In this document: positions 29,493-41,200 of the stretch, piece after piece
Numbering within the stretch: the stretch's first letter is position 1
How the letters are laid out: every line of letters starts with the position of its first letter
NCBI GenBank assembly: GCA_021464415.1
Contig: CM038463.1
Coordinates: forward strand, 115,288,790 to 115,352,789
Source: Lonicera japonica
Lineage: Eukaryota; Streptophyta; Magnoliopsida; Dipsacales; Caprifoliaceae
DNA: 64,000 bases
Reading direction: 5' to 3'
Translations under genes and position numbers: made by a program
The notes under the pieces: generated by a model
Database searches by the model: none
What the model was told of the DNA's origin: nothing
What the model saw: only the letters and a program-made list of their open reading frames with translations

Positions 29493-30107
29493 CTAACCTC
29501 TGGCCGGCACAAACACAAGCCCCGACCCAGCACTAAAATCAGACCCGGGGTTAAACCTCTCCAGCAACTCCGCCGTAACGCCAGACTCCATAGCCACCGA
29601 CGAGAGATTCTCTCCGGGCCGGAGAGGATATGTCGCGAACAACCCATAACTCTTGGACACCCCTTTATCTCCACACGAACAATTTACGGTAACATTAATG
29701 GGATAAAAATCCGGTACCTTAGTCGGATCAAACACGTTCACTCTCTGTACCCAATACACATTGGTAAGATTAGCAAAAGCATGAGTAGCAACCTTGTCAT
29801 ACGTATCACCAATCTGAGTTATGTAGGTGAAAGTGTGGGCCAAAAAATCATCATTTAAGCAGTCGCACGAGAAAGGGACATTAATTCTAGTACCGGTGCG
29901 GATGCTATCTTGATTGGGGACGTTGGGATTGTAACGGAGAATCTCGGGGATGTTTCGGTTAAAGATGTTGCTTATGTAAGTGAGATTTGAGCCTTCCCAC
30001 ACGTAGTAAGAGGCCAAAGCAAGGCCACAGCTAGTTCCACACTTGGCTTCAACTTTGATGAATATCAAGAGGAGAAAAGATATCAGGGACAGCGGTAATA
30101 TGTTCAT
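29493..30107 (-). CDS. LysM receptor ectodomain only (truncated LYK paralogue), 204 aa
   Basis: A single exon encodes a signal peptide (MNILPLSLISFLLLIF), then a mature region with a CxxxC motif, three LysM modules, and the CDC and CSC cysteine pairs, ending at VPARG. It corresponds residue for residue to exon 1 of the complete kinase gene at 10733-15966, but the sequence is well diverged, so it is an older paralogue. A splice donor (GAG|GTTAGT, exon end 29498) sits at the same phase-1 position as in the complete gene. I find no exon 2, membrane helix or kinase in the 1.2 kb down to the Sirevirus. If unspliced, translation stops four bases after the exon end (TAG at 29493-29495), giving a potentially secreted triple-LysM protein. 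Whether it is expressed is unknown, and it may be a pseudogene fragment. Confidence 0.8.
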   Translation of the reverse strand: MNILPLSLISFLLLIFIKVEAKCGTSCGLALASYYVWEGSNLTYISNIFNRNIPEILRYNPNVPNQDSIRTGTRINVPFSCDCLNDDFLAHTFTYITQIGDTYDKVATHAFANLTNVYWVQRVNVFDPTKVPDFYPINVTVNCSCGDKGVSKSYGLFATYPLRPGENLSSVAMESGVTAELLERFNPGSDFSAGSGLVFVPARG

Positions 30108-30230
30108 TTGGGGAAGAGAGAAGAGAGTAGTGGTCTAAGATGAAATATAAGAAAATGGAGAGTTGATGACATAGATGAATTGATACCAACTTAATGTAAT
30201 GTATATTATTTTTGTTTGTTTCTTCCCGGA

Positions 30231-30240
30231 TCTATATAAT
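30231..30240 (-). promoter_or_regulatory. Candidate TATA box of the LysM ectodomain gene
   Basis: The minus strand reads attatataga about 125 bp upstream of the start codon, a normal plant distance. The corresponding stretch in duplication copy B is altered. Confidence 0.4.
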
Positions 30241-30340
30241 GAGGGGAGATAGTTTTGTATAATGTAATATAGCGTAAGTATAATAATATAGAATATTTTT
30301 GTATAGATGTACTCTTGCATTTTATAGAAAAATTTAAATA

Positions 30341-31820
30341 TAGATAAGATAGCGGATCTTAAAAAGACCTTCTCTCACGGATAGATAGAAAAAGAAAACC
30401 ATGTTCAAACATATTTATATGAAATCTAATTTAAAAGGTTATTCCTTCTCCCGCAATGAAAAATTGCAGTTCTTTACCACAGCCGGATACTCCTCTCTCG
30501 GCGACCACCGCCGCCAACTAAAACACAGAAAAATCACAACCAATTAAAAAATCTATACGGATTTCCATAACTATTATCTCGTAAAGAATCGGCCTTGTAT
30601 ACACACACAAATATAAATATATTCTCTTAGCCTTCATAAAGAATCGAAGAGGAGCTTAATTAGTTTACTGGATACAAGCTGGCGTGGTTTACCCAAACAG
30701 TTAAAAAAGAAAAAAAGAAAAAAAAACTTCAAAGGGAATAAAAAAACAAAAGAAAGACCTAAGGTCGTCACTGGTCAATGCTTATTTAGGTTATAATGAG
30801 AAATATGAGAAATTCATTGTATGAATATGAAGATTCTGGATTCAGTGTTAAGTGGCTTCATAAGGATCTGAAAAGCTTACTGGTGATAACTACTATACTT
30901 CAACCAGGGATCTGAGCACTGCACGTACCCACTTTGGGCTGGCAGGACACCTATTCAAGCTAACTAATATTGGAGTAATGGTGATCCCGCGAACAATATA
31001 ATCATTTCTGTTAAATATCTTGCAGCCTTGGTCTTACCGGGCAAGACCGACCCTATCAAATCAAATCGAACACCAGCATCAACAGATAATTAGAATTTAT
31101 TAAGCAATAAATTCGCAGACAACATCAAGAAGAATGGTGAGACCATATTGCATCCTTAACAATTTGGAAAAGGAGAACATTGTATACCAGCTTTAACACA
31201 AAAGTATTTTGTCACATATAGCTGCCCCTGTGCAAATTCCGTATTTTAGCAGAAGTAAATATAGAACCGCAAGTCACAACTACTAAAAATCCATTTTACA
31301 AAAAGAAAATTGAACTCTTAATCCAAACGTCCAAAAGAGAATTATAGAGTAGTAAAAAAACATATATTTAAATCATTTGTCACGGCCAGCGTACACATAT
31401 TTCATTTCACCAAAAGAAAATTCGATCATCTATGCATTGTACCTTCACATGCATTTTACATAAAGTTGTATGTTTGTATTGCTCGAACTCCAGGTGCATC
31501 ACCAAGATAACTGATGTACGCATTTTATATGCAATTGACATAAAGGTGTTTGTTTCTTTGGCTCGAATCCCAAGTGTATCCTCCTCATTGCCATGTATTC
31601 AAGAGAAAAAAAAAAGATCAATTACGAATCAATACAATCACTCCAAGATCTTTTGACATGATTGGAGAGGTTGCCATATCAAGGGAATAAATATTCAATT
31701 AGTAATCATCATCTGTTAAAAAATAATAATAATAATAATAATAATATTTGTTCCTCAATAATTGTTATATTAATAATACGGAAAATTATTGGCATGTTTA
31801 CCTCTGTGAACAAACACAGT
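30341..31820. other. Non-coding interval downstream of the PRP28-type gene
   Basis: Contains an AAT repeat (31721-31746) and otherwise unremarkable sequence. The stretch at 30870-31090 is less AT-rich than its surroundings and could be 3' UTR or a relic, but I see no reading frame or family resemblance. Confidence 0.4.
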
Positions 31821-33776
31821 TTATCTAGATGGCATGTTAGGGATTGTTCGCTTGACTTTCGGAGCCTCATGTCTAGCCAGTTCGGGAGGTACAACGCAGT
31901 TGCTCTTAATAAGAGTCTGCTTGAGGTCATAGAACACTGCATAGTCGTGCAAAGTCAAAAATGTAGTGGCTACACCTCTTTTCCCAGCTCGACCTGTTCG
32001 TCCAATACGGTGAGTGTATATATCAATGTCACCAGGCATGTCAAAATTTATGACATGGGCCACGTCGGGTATATCAATGCCACGCCCTGCTACATCGGTC
32101 GCAACCAACACATTGTAAGTCTTGGTCCTAAAACCTTCAAGGCTGATTTCTCTCTGGCCCTGTGACTTGCCACCGTGCAAAGTTGTCACCCGATATCCCG
32201 CCTTACCCAAATTCTTGGCTAGCCCATCAGCCGACCTTTTCGTATTTACAAACACTATCGCCGTCTTATCTCCAAGTTTGTCCAGAAAATTCTGCAACCT
32301 ATGCATCTTATCCGATTCCCTCGTCATTATCACGTGCTGAGTGGTGAGATTAGTTGCCTTCCCAATTGTCACTACTATTGGATTTGTCAAGTACTTCAAC
32401 GCAAGACGCTCCACGGCCGGTCGCATGGTAGCACTGAACATACAAGTGGTCCTAAAAGTATTTTTCTTATCAAGCTTTTCATCCCCATTCTCTGGCTTGA
32501 AATTGATTGAAGGCATTGCATCCAAGACAGCCTCAACCTGCGGTTCAAAACCCTTATCAATCATTCGATCAGCCTCGTCGAGAACAACATAATTACACTG
32601 GTTCAAGACGACGTAGTGCTTCTCCAAGCAATCAATTAGACGGCTGGGAGTGGCAATGAGAACCTGACACCCTTGACTAAGCTTGAATGATTGTTCCTCA
32701 ATGGAGTGCCCGCCCACAACCGAAACCACTTTGACATCCAAATAGTGTGAAAACTTGACGATTTCTTTCTCAATCTGCAGCGCAAGTTCTCGAGTAGGTG
32801 CCATCACAACGGCGTAAGGCCCCTCTGTCTCATTCTCTTCGCTCATCGGAGGGAGCCTAGATATGTAAGTCAACAAAGGAAGAACAAAAGCAGCAGTCTT
32901 ACCAGAGCCAGTCTGAGCAACAGCTATGACATCGCGTTGGTGCAGTCCAATCGGAATAGCGGCCATCTGAATGGGAGATGGTGCCACGTAACCAGCTTCA
33001 TCCACCGCCATCAAAAGCTCAGGACTCAGTCCACTCTCGGCCCAGTTCCTCATTGGCCTGGGAATCCGCGTACCCTTCTCGTAGGAGATGATGAAATCCT
33101 CCCTGAAAATCCTCCAATCCCTCTCTGTCATCTCTTCAACCTTCTTATCCGACCAGTGGCAGTAGACCCTCATGTCAAACGTGTCGTAGTAAATGTCAGG
33201 CTTCTCCTCCTCTTCCTTCCAAATTTTGTCCCTAAGCTGCTCTCTCTCCTTCTTGGCTGCCACCTTTTTCTGCTCCCTGCGGTCCATACCTGCTCTAAAC
33301 CCGCGGCCGAACAAGAGACGCGACTCATGAGGGGCTTGATAGAGGGAATTCATGTCCCGAGAGGTGTCCTCGGTGTTCTCCCAGTCAAAAGAGAAGCGGA
33401 ACTTGTCGCTGGGCTTGACCACGCATTTCTTCGGTTTTTTTAGTACTCCCAGGTAGTGGTCCTTGATGGCCTGAAGCTCCTTCTCGCGCTCACGCTCCGC
33501 CAATTTCTCCAGCCTGGCCTGCTCCCGAGCCTTCTGCTCTCTGCAGCGGTCCCGGTGGTACGGACAGGAAGAGCGGTGGTGTCGGCTGCCCCGGTGGTAC
33601 AGACGGGAAGAGCGGTGGTGTCGGGAGGGTTTGGATGATGATGAGTCACAAGATAGGTGGTGGTTCGACTGGGCTATTATTTCTTCTTGTCGACGTTGGC
33701 GCTCAGCTTTAGTCCGAAAGACGGGCCTCTTGGTGTCGTCTGACCTAGCTCCTATGTCGTCCCACAACCGCTTCAT
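31821..33776 (-). CDS. RH21: PRP28-type DEAD-box RNA helicase (U5 snRNP), intronless, 651 aa
   Basis: Spliceosomal ATP-dependent helicase that displaces U1 from the 5' splice site during spliceosome activation, in the nucleus. Residues 1-100 are basic and Arg/His/Ser-rich with a charged helix. Residues about 100-175 contain the PRP28-specific block with [19 protein letters not shown] and [15 protein letters not shown]. The helicase core has the Q-motif near 262-270, motif I AQTGSGKT (287-294), Ia PTRELA (327-332), II DEAD (400-403), III SAT (448-450) and [10 protein letters not shown] (589-596). It ends [21 protein letters not shown]. All motifs are canonical, so the enzyme should be functional. 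It is about 80 residues shorter than Arabidopsis RH21 as I remember it, mainly in the N-terminal basic region. The entire frame is one exon. It lies between the two arms of the segmental duplication but belongs to neither. Confidence 0.93.
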   Translation of the reverse strand: MKRLWDDIGARSDDTKRPVFRTKAERQRRQEEIIAQSNHHLSCDSSSSKPSRHHRSSRLYHRGSRHHRSSCPYHRDRCREQKAREQARLEKLAEREREKELQAIKDHYLGVLKKPKKCVVKPSDKFRFSFDWENTEDTSRDMNSLYQAPHESRLLFGRGFRAGMDRREQKKVAAKKEREQLRDKIWKEEEEKPDIYYDTFDMRVYCHWSDKKVEEMTERDWRIFREDFIISYEKGTRIPRPMRNWAESGLSPELLMAVDEAGYVAPSPIQMAAIPIGLHQRDVIAVAQTGSGKTAAFVLPLLTYISRLPPMSEENETEGPYAVVMAPTRELALQIEKEIVKFSHYLDVKVVSVVGGHSIEEQSFKLSQGCQVLIATPSRLIDCLEKHYVVLNQCNYVVLDEADRMIDKGFEPQVEAVLDAMPSINFKPENGDEKLDKKNTFRTTCMFSATMRPAVERLALKYLTNPIVVTIGKATNLTTQHVIMTRESDKMHRLQNFLDKLGDKTAIVFVNTKRSADGLAKNLGKAGYRVTTLHGGKSQGQREISLEGFRTKTYNVLVATDVAGRGIDIPDVAHVINFDMPGDIDIYTHRIGRTGRAGKRGVATTFLTLHDYAVFYDLKQTLIKSNCVVPPELARHEAPKVKRTIPNMPSR

Positions 33777-33880
33777 ATTTTCCTAGTCGATCGATGGAAG
33801 GAAAGGAAAAACAATTACCGTGTTTTGTATTACTCGTGGGTTTCCAATTCAATTCAATGCCTAAAATAATTAGTCGTCGG

Positions 33881-33893
33881 TCTTATTTATAAC
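33881..33893 (-). promoter_or_regulatory. Candidate TATA box of the PRP28-type helicase
   Basis: The minus strand reads gttataaataaga about 105 bp upstream of the start codon, a good TATA match at a usual distance. It argues that the intronless gene has its own promoter. Confidence 0.45.
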
Positions 33894-33899
33894 ATGGGT

Positions 33900-34606
33900 A
33901 GCCTCCTCAACCTTTTGCACAAAATCTATGTGGGATAGAATTAAACCGATCTAAACATCCACCGCGTTTATATTTTGGATGCTCGTACATCCACGTTGGG
34001 TTAGATAACCATTCATAAGTGGAGATAGGATAGAATAAAGTGCCATTTAAATCTTAATTATTATTAACATTAATGTAAGTTGTAGTGGATTATATATTAA
34101 TTAAATATATCAAATGGTGAATAATTTGGATATCTATTTAAATGCTGAATCATTTGCATGTCCTATGAGAGAGTTACGTGCCGAAAAGTTGGAGTGACAT
34201 GAAACTTGTGTTATTTTGCCACTTTCTCCATTAGTATTATTAACGGAAAGGGATGGAGGTGTCAAATTGACTAATAATTTAATTTTCAATTTGCCAAGCA
34301 AAATAGTTTGAGTATCACATTGAAAATTATTAATATTTAAGGTGTAAAATTTGTTAAAATACTCCACCTAAGGGTGTAAATGGACATTTGAAAATTCGAA
34401 TCTGTTACCCATTCAAATTTCTAGATATTTATTTGAATGGATATTCAAAAAGGAAGAATTTCGATAGTTTTTTAAATATTAGAAGAAACATGTATGGATA
34501 CAGATAATGATTCAATATGAATAATAAGTAGTAGTGATGGATTTTAAAAAAATGGGAGGTCTTAAGACTCTCCCTTAACCCTACAAATATATATACATAT
34601 ATCTAT

Positions 34607-34655
<49 letters not shown>

Positions 34656-35013
34656 ACCTTCCCTTCTCCATAAATCAAACCCTTAACTTCAACGTAAGGG
34701 TGGAGGTTCATGTCCACTGTAATTTATTACATTCTTTGTAACACATATGCTTTTATTAACACGATTATCCGTACAATTAAGGACTCGAGTGTTACTAACC
34801 CATCTTAAACTGCTTAAAATGAGTAATGAAAATTTTCAAATAATCAAAACATTTACTGTATAGCATGGATTAAACTAATTTCTAAAAATCAATTATACAA
34901 AGATTAATCATATAGTTAATATTCAAATAAGACCAACTATGAACGTTAGTTTAAACATTACCAAGCGAGCCTTGGCTAGCCATATCTTCATAATTACAAT
35001 ACAAAACAAAGTA
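33900..35013. other. Non-coding interval with an (AT)n(AG)n tract
   Basis: AT-rich DNA between the helicase promoter and duplication copy B. A compound AT and AG microsatellite occupies about 34588-34656. No gene is supported. Confidence 0.5.
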
Positions 35014-37020
35014 CTCCATTGTTGTCCTATTATGTGGAGGAGTTTTCTACCCCAATGTAGTATGCTCTAACTTTCCTATGGAATTAACAAATTTGACACG
35101 GAAGTTCAGTGTATTGCAACTTTAACTTGAATATTTTAATTTTAACAATTTTAATTATGAAGTTTTTTTAGTTATGTAATGTCAATCTGTCATCAATTTC
35201 CATTTGAAAGCTCATAATGGAGATAGCTAGTTTATGTTCATATGTATCTCTAGAGTTCTTTAAAGAACAGTATAATTTACAAAAAAAGAAAAGAAAAATA
35301 GCATGTAAATTAAAAGTTATAGCATTATTTAGTTTTTGTCCACTCTCATTTAGGATTCATGTTGTTATTTTCGTTTTTCGATGTTATCTTTTTGTCCACG
35401 TTGGATTCATGTAAGCCTATATTAAAAGCTATCAAATGAGAGTGGATGGAAGGTTGATATTGCATAACTAAATTACAATCCTTTTGAATTTGACATTGCC
35501 AAAATTTGAAATATTATAATTAAAGTTGTACATACCCCAAACTTTGGGATCCCGTTTATAACTCATTTGTCCACGTTTGCTAGCCACGTAAGTCTCCATT
35601 AAGACTTAAGAGCTTTCAAACAAAAGTTGATTGAAGGTTAATATTAGATTGATATATCAGGGTTAAAGTTGTAATGGAACCCAAATTTTTGGCTCAAAGT
35701 AATAATCTGACTTAATAATTAGTACTAATTTCTTATTTTAGATAAGAAATGAAATCATTAATTTGATACGTGCTAAACAAAAGAAGTTAAACTACCAATT
35801 TTGCTAGCTTAGGGACCCATTCCTAAAGTCATGAGAGTTGGTCAGAAAAATCCCTTTGAATTTCTGAATTTTCTATTTTTGAAGCCGTTAACGAGTCGAG
35901 CCTTTCTTTTGTCTTTAAGGTATGGGGGATCACATTTTCGTACTTGACTAAGCATAATTTACTTAAAAGAATTCATCTGCTCAGACTAAGTAGTCCTTGC
36001 GATCCACTTTGAAATGAAATGATTAAAAATTATGAAGAAAAATAATAACCGAAAATGTCAACCAATCTGTTTCACAAATGTTTATCTATTATTCATTTTC
36101 ACAAATCATTTGTTATAAACTTTAGGGATGGTTCTTGGAAAAACTTTATTGTTGTATATTTTGATGTGATTTGGATCTGTCTAATTTAAAAAAATTGGAA
36201 TATATTTAGTTAATATATATAATTAGGCAAAATTTAATGACAATAATTATGGATAAATATATTAGTCAACTTTCCTTTAGTTTCTTTCTACGTAATTGAT
36301 TAAAAAGGGTATATTAGTCTAAATGTATCATCACATTTTGGAAACTTATGCATATGTATTGTAATAGGGACTAATTTTTAATTTTTGGTATTCCTAACCA
36401 CTAATTAAGATGGATATAAGGGATGTAAAACTACATACCCCTAAATAAAATGATGAAGCATTAAACTGGATTTTTATTTTTTAATATAGTTTTTGCAATT
36501 ACTCTTTTTGTCATATTTTTTATTTTATTTTATTTTGAATTTTTTTGCAAAAGAATTTGAACTTGCAGAACTTTTTTTTCAATCAATACCATTACAAAAA
36601 TATATCTCCAAGAACAGGTGTATATTTTAGTAGAATTAATATATGAATTAAAAAATATAAACAATTTATACTATTTTCCTTTTTTGACAATAAACAATTT
36701 ATTCAGTTTCAATATAAATAAATAGCAAGACTTTCCCAGTAATTCTACTCTTGGCTTCAAGTTTGATGAATATCAAGAAGAGAAAAGAGATCACGTATAC
36801 TGGTAATATGTTCATTTGGGGGGAGAGAGAGAATTGGTCTAAGATAAAATATAAGAAAATGGAGAATTGATAGACATGATAGACATGATGAATTTAAAAC
36901 AACTTAGTGTAATGTATATTATTTTTGTTTGTTAATTTGTTCTGGTAAATCAGTATAATAATACATAATGTTTTTGTGTAGATGTGCATTTGCATTAATT
37001 TTACCTACAAATTTATAAAT
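35014..37020. repeat. Segmental duplication copy B with empty Sirevirus site
   Basis: Aligns with 18392-18784 and then directly with 28243 to about 30340. At 35411-35430 the sequence gtaagcctatattaaaagct runs uninterrupted through the point where copy A has the 9.5-kb Sirevirus. Copy B has a private 208-bp segment (about 35800-36007) and lacks the equivalent of 29451-30042. Confidence 0.88.
36751..36815 (-). pseudogene. Relic of LysM ectodomain gene (signal peptide only)
   Basis: The minus strand from the ATG at 36813-36815 still encodes a signal peptide closely matching that of the gene at 29493-30107 (MNILPVYVISFLFLIF). After 21 or so codons it jumps straight into 3'-flank DNA. The junction at 36750/36751 corresponds to removal of 29451-30042 of copy A (592 bp). 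Nothing of the LysM modules remains. Confidence 0.85.
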
Positions 37021-37900
37021 ATATATATATATATATATATATGTAATCATATTAACGTGAGCCTTATGTTAAATACTCATATTTGAAAAGAATGAGCTAC
37101 CTACATACACTAAATATAACACATATTATCATACAAGAGTAAATCCTTTCCAATCTGAGTTACGTAGATGCTTTCAATGTTCAAGGCCGTAGAATTTCAT
37201 ATTCATTATAAGTTGATGGTGTAAATTATATATTCATTTGTTTAATGTGTTAATTCAGAGTTCGTTTGGTTCGAGTTTTAAGACATTATAAATATTTTTT
37301 TTCCTAAAACATTAAATTACCTTTTCCTTATTTAGTTTAAATGGGAATATGAATGAAATAAGTGTTAATTATTAAATGTCCTTCATTTTATAAATTAGAG
37401 GACAAATTATAACTAGTTGGCAGGGCATATTACAAACTTTGCTTTTATGATTCAATACATATATCTTCGCAATGTCAATATACACCACAATTTGCAATAA
37501 TCGCATAACAAAGTAACTCAAGTTATACATCAAGTTTATTTGTAAGACTTAACTTTATGACCATAATCAAGGGGGTATTACAATCTTGATCTATAAATAT
37601 CCTAGACACGGATACTTTCAAAATATAACACTAAATGTATCTATATTCTATTATTAACACCCATTTTACAAGGCTTGTTGAAACAAATATATATCTCACT
37701 CATACACAAGTCAAAGTGTCAACCATATAAATATATTAGCATTGAATATTTCTCCAGATTAACAATCTATACATCATCTTGCAAAACTATAAAGTTGTAT
37801 AAGTCTAGTAAAGTTAGTGACTAAACTTAAATTTCGCATTTGGTTGTATTCAATACATTCATATTATACCAGTACGTTATCCCCGAATGATCAGATGAAT
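37021..37900. other. AT-rich interval between duplication B and the Copia LTR
   Basis: Begins with an (AT)n tract near 37019-37042. Part of 37450-37900 may belong to the 3' LTR of the next element, whose outer end I could not find. No gene is supported. Confidence 0.35.
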
Positions 37901-38504
37901 TCCCACGGTCGAGACAAATCATTAAACCGTACTTGCAACCATTCCGATGGTTTGTCAAATTCACCTCGATTGTGAATATTTTAATTATATAAGAACTGAT
38001 AATTCTAATCCTCTACAAATAATATTAGATCTTATTGGTTTTAAGCAATCATAAACCCTATGATCGTTCATGTCGTATCACCAAGAATTAATAAATTAAT
38101 ATAAGAAATCGTACCTGAATCCATAGTGTGTGTTTGTAGCCGAGTGGTTGGCCTTTTAGATCAACACGTATTTCTTTAGAGAATCATTTATGCCTTCTAT
38201 ATGCTCTCTGTGATGATAGGGGCATACAAGGGACATAATACGTATGTATGATCTGAGGACCATAACCACAATATATATAGATAGTAAACCCTACTATCTA
38301 TTTAGTATTTCTATTTTAGCCCATCATAAAAATAGAATTACTCTTAAGTATCTACACATTAAAGGCCCATGCCCTAGTAGATACATTTTAGCCCAAATAA
38401 CTTAAACCATATTTGATCACTTTTAAAATGGGCTTAGCCATTCGACAGTCCACAACACACAATTGTTTCACATATAAGCCCAATGATGGATTAAGAATCC
38501 AACA
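37900..38504 (-). repeat. 3' LTR of the second Copia element (outer end unresolved)
   Basis: On the minus strand the pol remnant is followed by cctaaatgagagat, a purine-rich priming tract, and then tgttggattcttaatcc, a typical LTR start at 38504. Within it are a TATA-like ctatatatat and a CCCATTTTAAAAG region. The distal end (tg on the plus strand) is not identifiable without a second LTR, so 37900 is a conservative limit. Confidence 0.55.
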
Positions 38505-41200
38505 ATCTCTCATTTAGGCAATATGTGTAACCTTATAATTATGTATTGTAAATTGAGTTCATCTTTACTGTCATTACTGAAATGTATCTGTATTTAATCT
38601 GGTCAATCAATCATATCAACATAGGTTCAAAGCGGCCTTTGTTACACTTGACGTAACTCGACCCACCAATGGTCAAACATGTCGATCTAACTGAATAACA
38701 TGGATCATGATGTGGATATGTAGCATGAAAATTTCATGAAACATGATCTTAACATGCCTATTTCCAACCGGTCCTCCTGAAACCTTAGTGAGACCAAACC
38801 ATATCCAAAATCAGAGTGTCAATAAACCAAACTTTATTTCTGCAGAAAATAACTTTAAAATATCCTTAAACCAAAATAACCGAAACATGTCTATATTATA
38901 GAAACACTAAAAATTATAAACTCCCACTAAAAACTGAATTTCCTGAAAATAAATTACACTCATACAAGTAATGTGCTCATGGAACACTTTGGGTGGCAAT
39001 CCCTTAGTAAGTAGATCCGCGGCCATGAAGTTTGTACCGATATGTTCTATAGACACTTGTTCACTCTGAACTCTTTCCTTAACAAATAGAAACTTGATGT
39101 CTATATATTTAGACTTCGTTAAGCCCTTGTTGTTAGTGGAATACAAGATAGATTTGATTCTATCTTTGCACCCAGTAAAATCAGAGTCAGTATACCCAAC
39201 AATTTCAAGCTGATCTGACTTTCGATATGTGAGCATGTAGTCCTTTTATTTTCTATAAGTACCACAAGACCTGTTTTGTTGCTTTCAAATGATCTATTCC
39301 TAAATTGCTTAAATATATGCTTAGCATCCCAACAATGTACGCAAAATTCGGATGCGTACATACCTGAATATACATCAGACTCTATACTGCTGATGCATAA
39401 GAAATCTTCTACATTTTATTTTCCTAAAAATCATTCTTAGGATACTGAATGAGATTAACCTTATCTCTCTTAACTACAGAGGTATCACGTGATTTACAAT
39501 CCTGCTTGCCATTTGTTTTGAAAGCATTTTTGATATAACCCTTTAGTGATGGTCCTAAAGTACCCCGAGAATGATCTCGGTGTATCTGTATGCTTAACAC
39601 AAAAGAGACGTCACCAAGATCTTTCATCGCAAATTCTTAATTAGAAATCTCTTAGTTTCGTGCAACGTGCATATATCGTGCTAACAAGCAAAATGTTATC
39701 GATATATAAAATCAGAAAAATATATTTACTCCCACATAACTTATGGTATATACAATCATCGACCAAATTCATCTTAAAACCAAATGAGATGATCACTCAA
39801 TGAAATTTTAAATACCATTGCCGAGAGGCTTGCTTGAGCTCATAGATGAATTTTCTTAAGTTTGCAAATCATATTCTTTGGGTTTCCCACCACAAAGTTT
39901 TCTGATGACACCATATAGATCGTTTCAATAATGTTACCATTAAGAAACGTCGTCTTTACATCCATCTAATGTAACTCAAGATCGAAATGCGCCACCAATG
40001 CTATTATAGTCCTAAACAATATTTTAAAGAAACTAGATAATAAAAAAAATTATAGTTGATGCCTTCCTTTTGTGTAAAGTCCTTTACGACAAAACAAGCT
40101 TTGTATCTCTATACATCGCCTTTCAAATCCCTCTTGGCCTTAAATACCTATTTACAACCAATGGATTTCCCACCTTCTGGCAATGAGATAAGATCACATA
40201 CGTTATTATTTCTTCATGGGCTTAATCTCCTCATTTATGGCATCAGTCCACTTCTAAGAATCAGAACATTCCATGGTTGATGAAAGTTGATCAGATCATC
40301 TTCCATCATTCTAATGTTAACTTTATATTCTTGGAGAAATACTATGTAGTCATCTGGCACCGCACTTCTCCTTTCTCTAGTGGATCTCTTTAATGGCATA
40401 GGTTTTTCAGGTGGTAAAGTTTGTTCTTCTGAAACAATTTCTTGAATGGGAGGTTCTCTGACATTGTCTTGATTTGTGTCTTGAACAAAGTTAGGAATGG
40501 AAATCTGATCAATGCCAATGGCACCTGTGGGAATATTAACATATTCATTTTCAAAGACAAAATCTCTGGCTATATCTACCCCCACAAACTTTACATCCTC
40601 AAAGAACCAGGCATTTTTTGATTCAAAATTGACTTATTCGTGGGATCATAAAACTTGTACCCCCTGGATCTTTTAGAGTATCCTACAAAATAGCACTATC
40701 CTCTGCCATAACGCAACTGAATTCTCAGTGTTTAATTTTCTTTTTACACTATATGCAATTAATTGTAGGGATTCATTAAATAAAGCAATTGTATCGACTG
40801 GAATAAAGATTATCGTAACCTAATAATGAATCGGAACCAATCATTTTTTCAATTATGAAACAAATTAAAAAAAAAATTCCCCAAGGAACAAGAATCTGTA
40901 GATTTATCCAAAACATAAATTGAAATTAAATTACGTATAAAAGACGGTATAATAAATATCTCATTAAGATTTAAATAAAATACAATCTTTAACAATAATC
41001 TAAACCTTTTCAATTGTTTCAACTTGAACTGTTTTACCATCGCCTAAATAGATGTGTCTTTCACCATCATTTACCTTTCGGCAATTAAGGCAACCTCTTC
41101 TTATCACGCTATGCGTGAAAGTTGGCATATTGCTTCTTTATGTGTTGTTCAGCTCCACAAAAGTAACACCAATATCTTTCGGTTTGCCCAGTTTCTTTTC
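38505..41200 (-). pseudogene. Second Copia retrotransposon, degenerate, integrase core deleted
   Basis: Reading the minus strand from right to left: a zinc-knuckle relic at about 41180-41120 (CYFCGAEQHIKKQ) and a protease/GAG-pre-integrase region (40849-41040, with a PSF..NLISI.VLDKS motif). Next come the very end of integrase (about 40740-40640, with FVGY and FYDP-like words), the integrase-to-RT linker (40235-40585), the start of RT (about 40000-40250), mid-RT (39424-39627, KDLGDVSFVLSIQIHRD) and RNase H (38907-39361, GYTDSDFTGC and an ADLLTKGLP tail). The integrase catalytic core is missing between about 40740 and 40850. It lacks the Sirevirus signatures of the element at 18785-28242 and belongs to a different Copia lineage. 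No 5' LTR was found. Confidence 0.8.

Larger units (their letters stand above)
28243..30340. repeat. Segmental duplication copy A, right part
   Basis: Aligns with 35421 to about 37020. It contains 1.2 kb of AT-rich 3' flank, the LysM ectodomain exon (29498-30107) and about 230 bp of upstream DNA. Copy B has an extra 208 bp (about 35800-36007) relative to position about 28671 here, and lacks 29451-30042. Confidence 0.85.

Noticed and set aside
32937..33443. 168-codon open frame on the plus strand
   Set aside because: It is antisense to the PRP28-type helicase, which has every conserved motif on the minus strand.
38135..38165. tRNA-like words (tagccgagtggttggcc)
   Set aside because: It resembles the D-arm region of a Ser/Leu tRNA, but no acceptor stem or T-arm completes a cloverleaf and it lies inside a Copia LTR.
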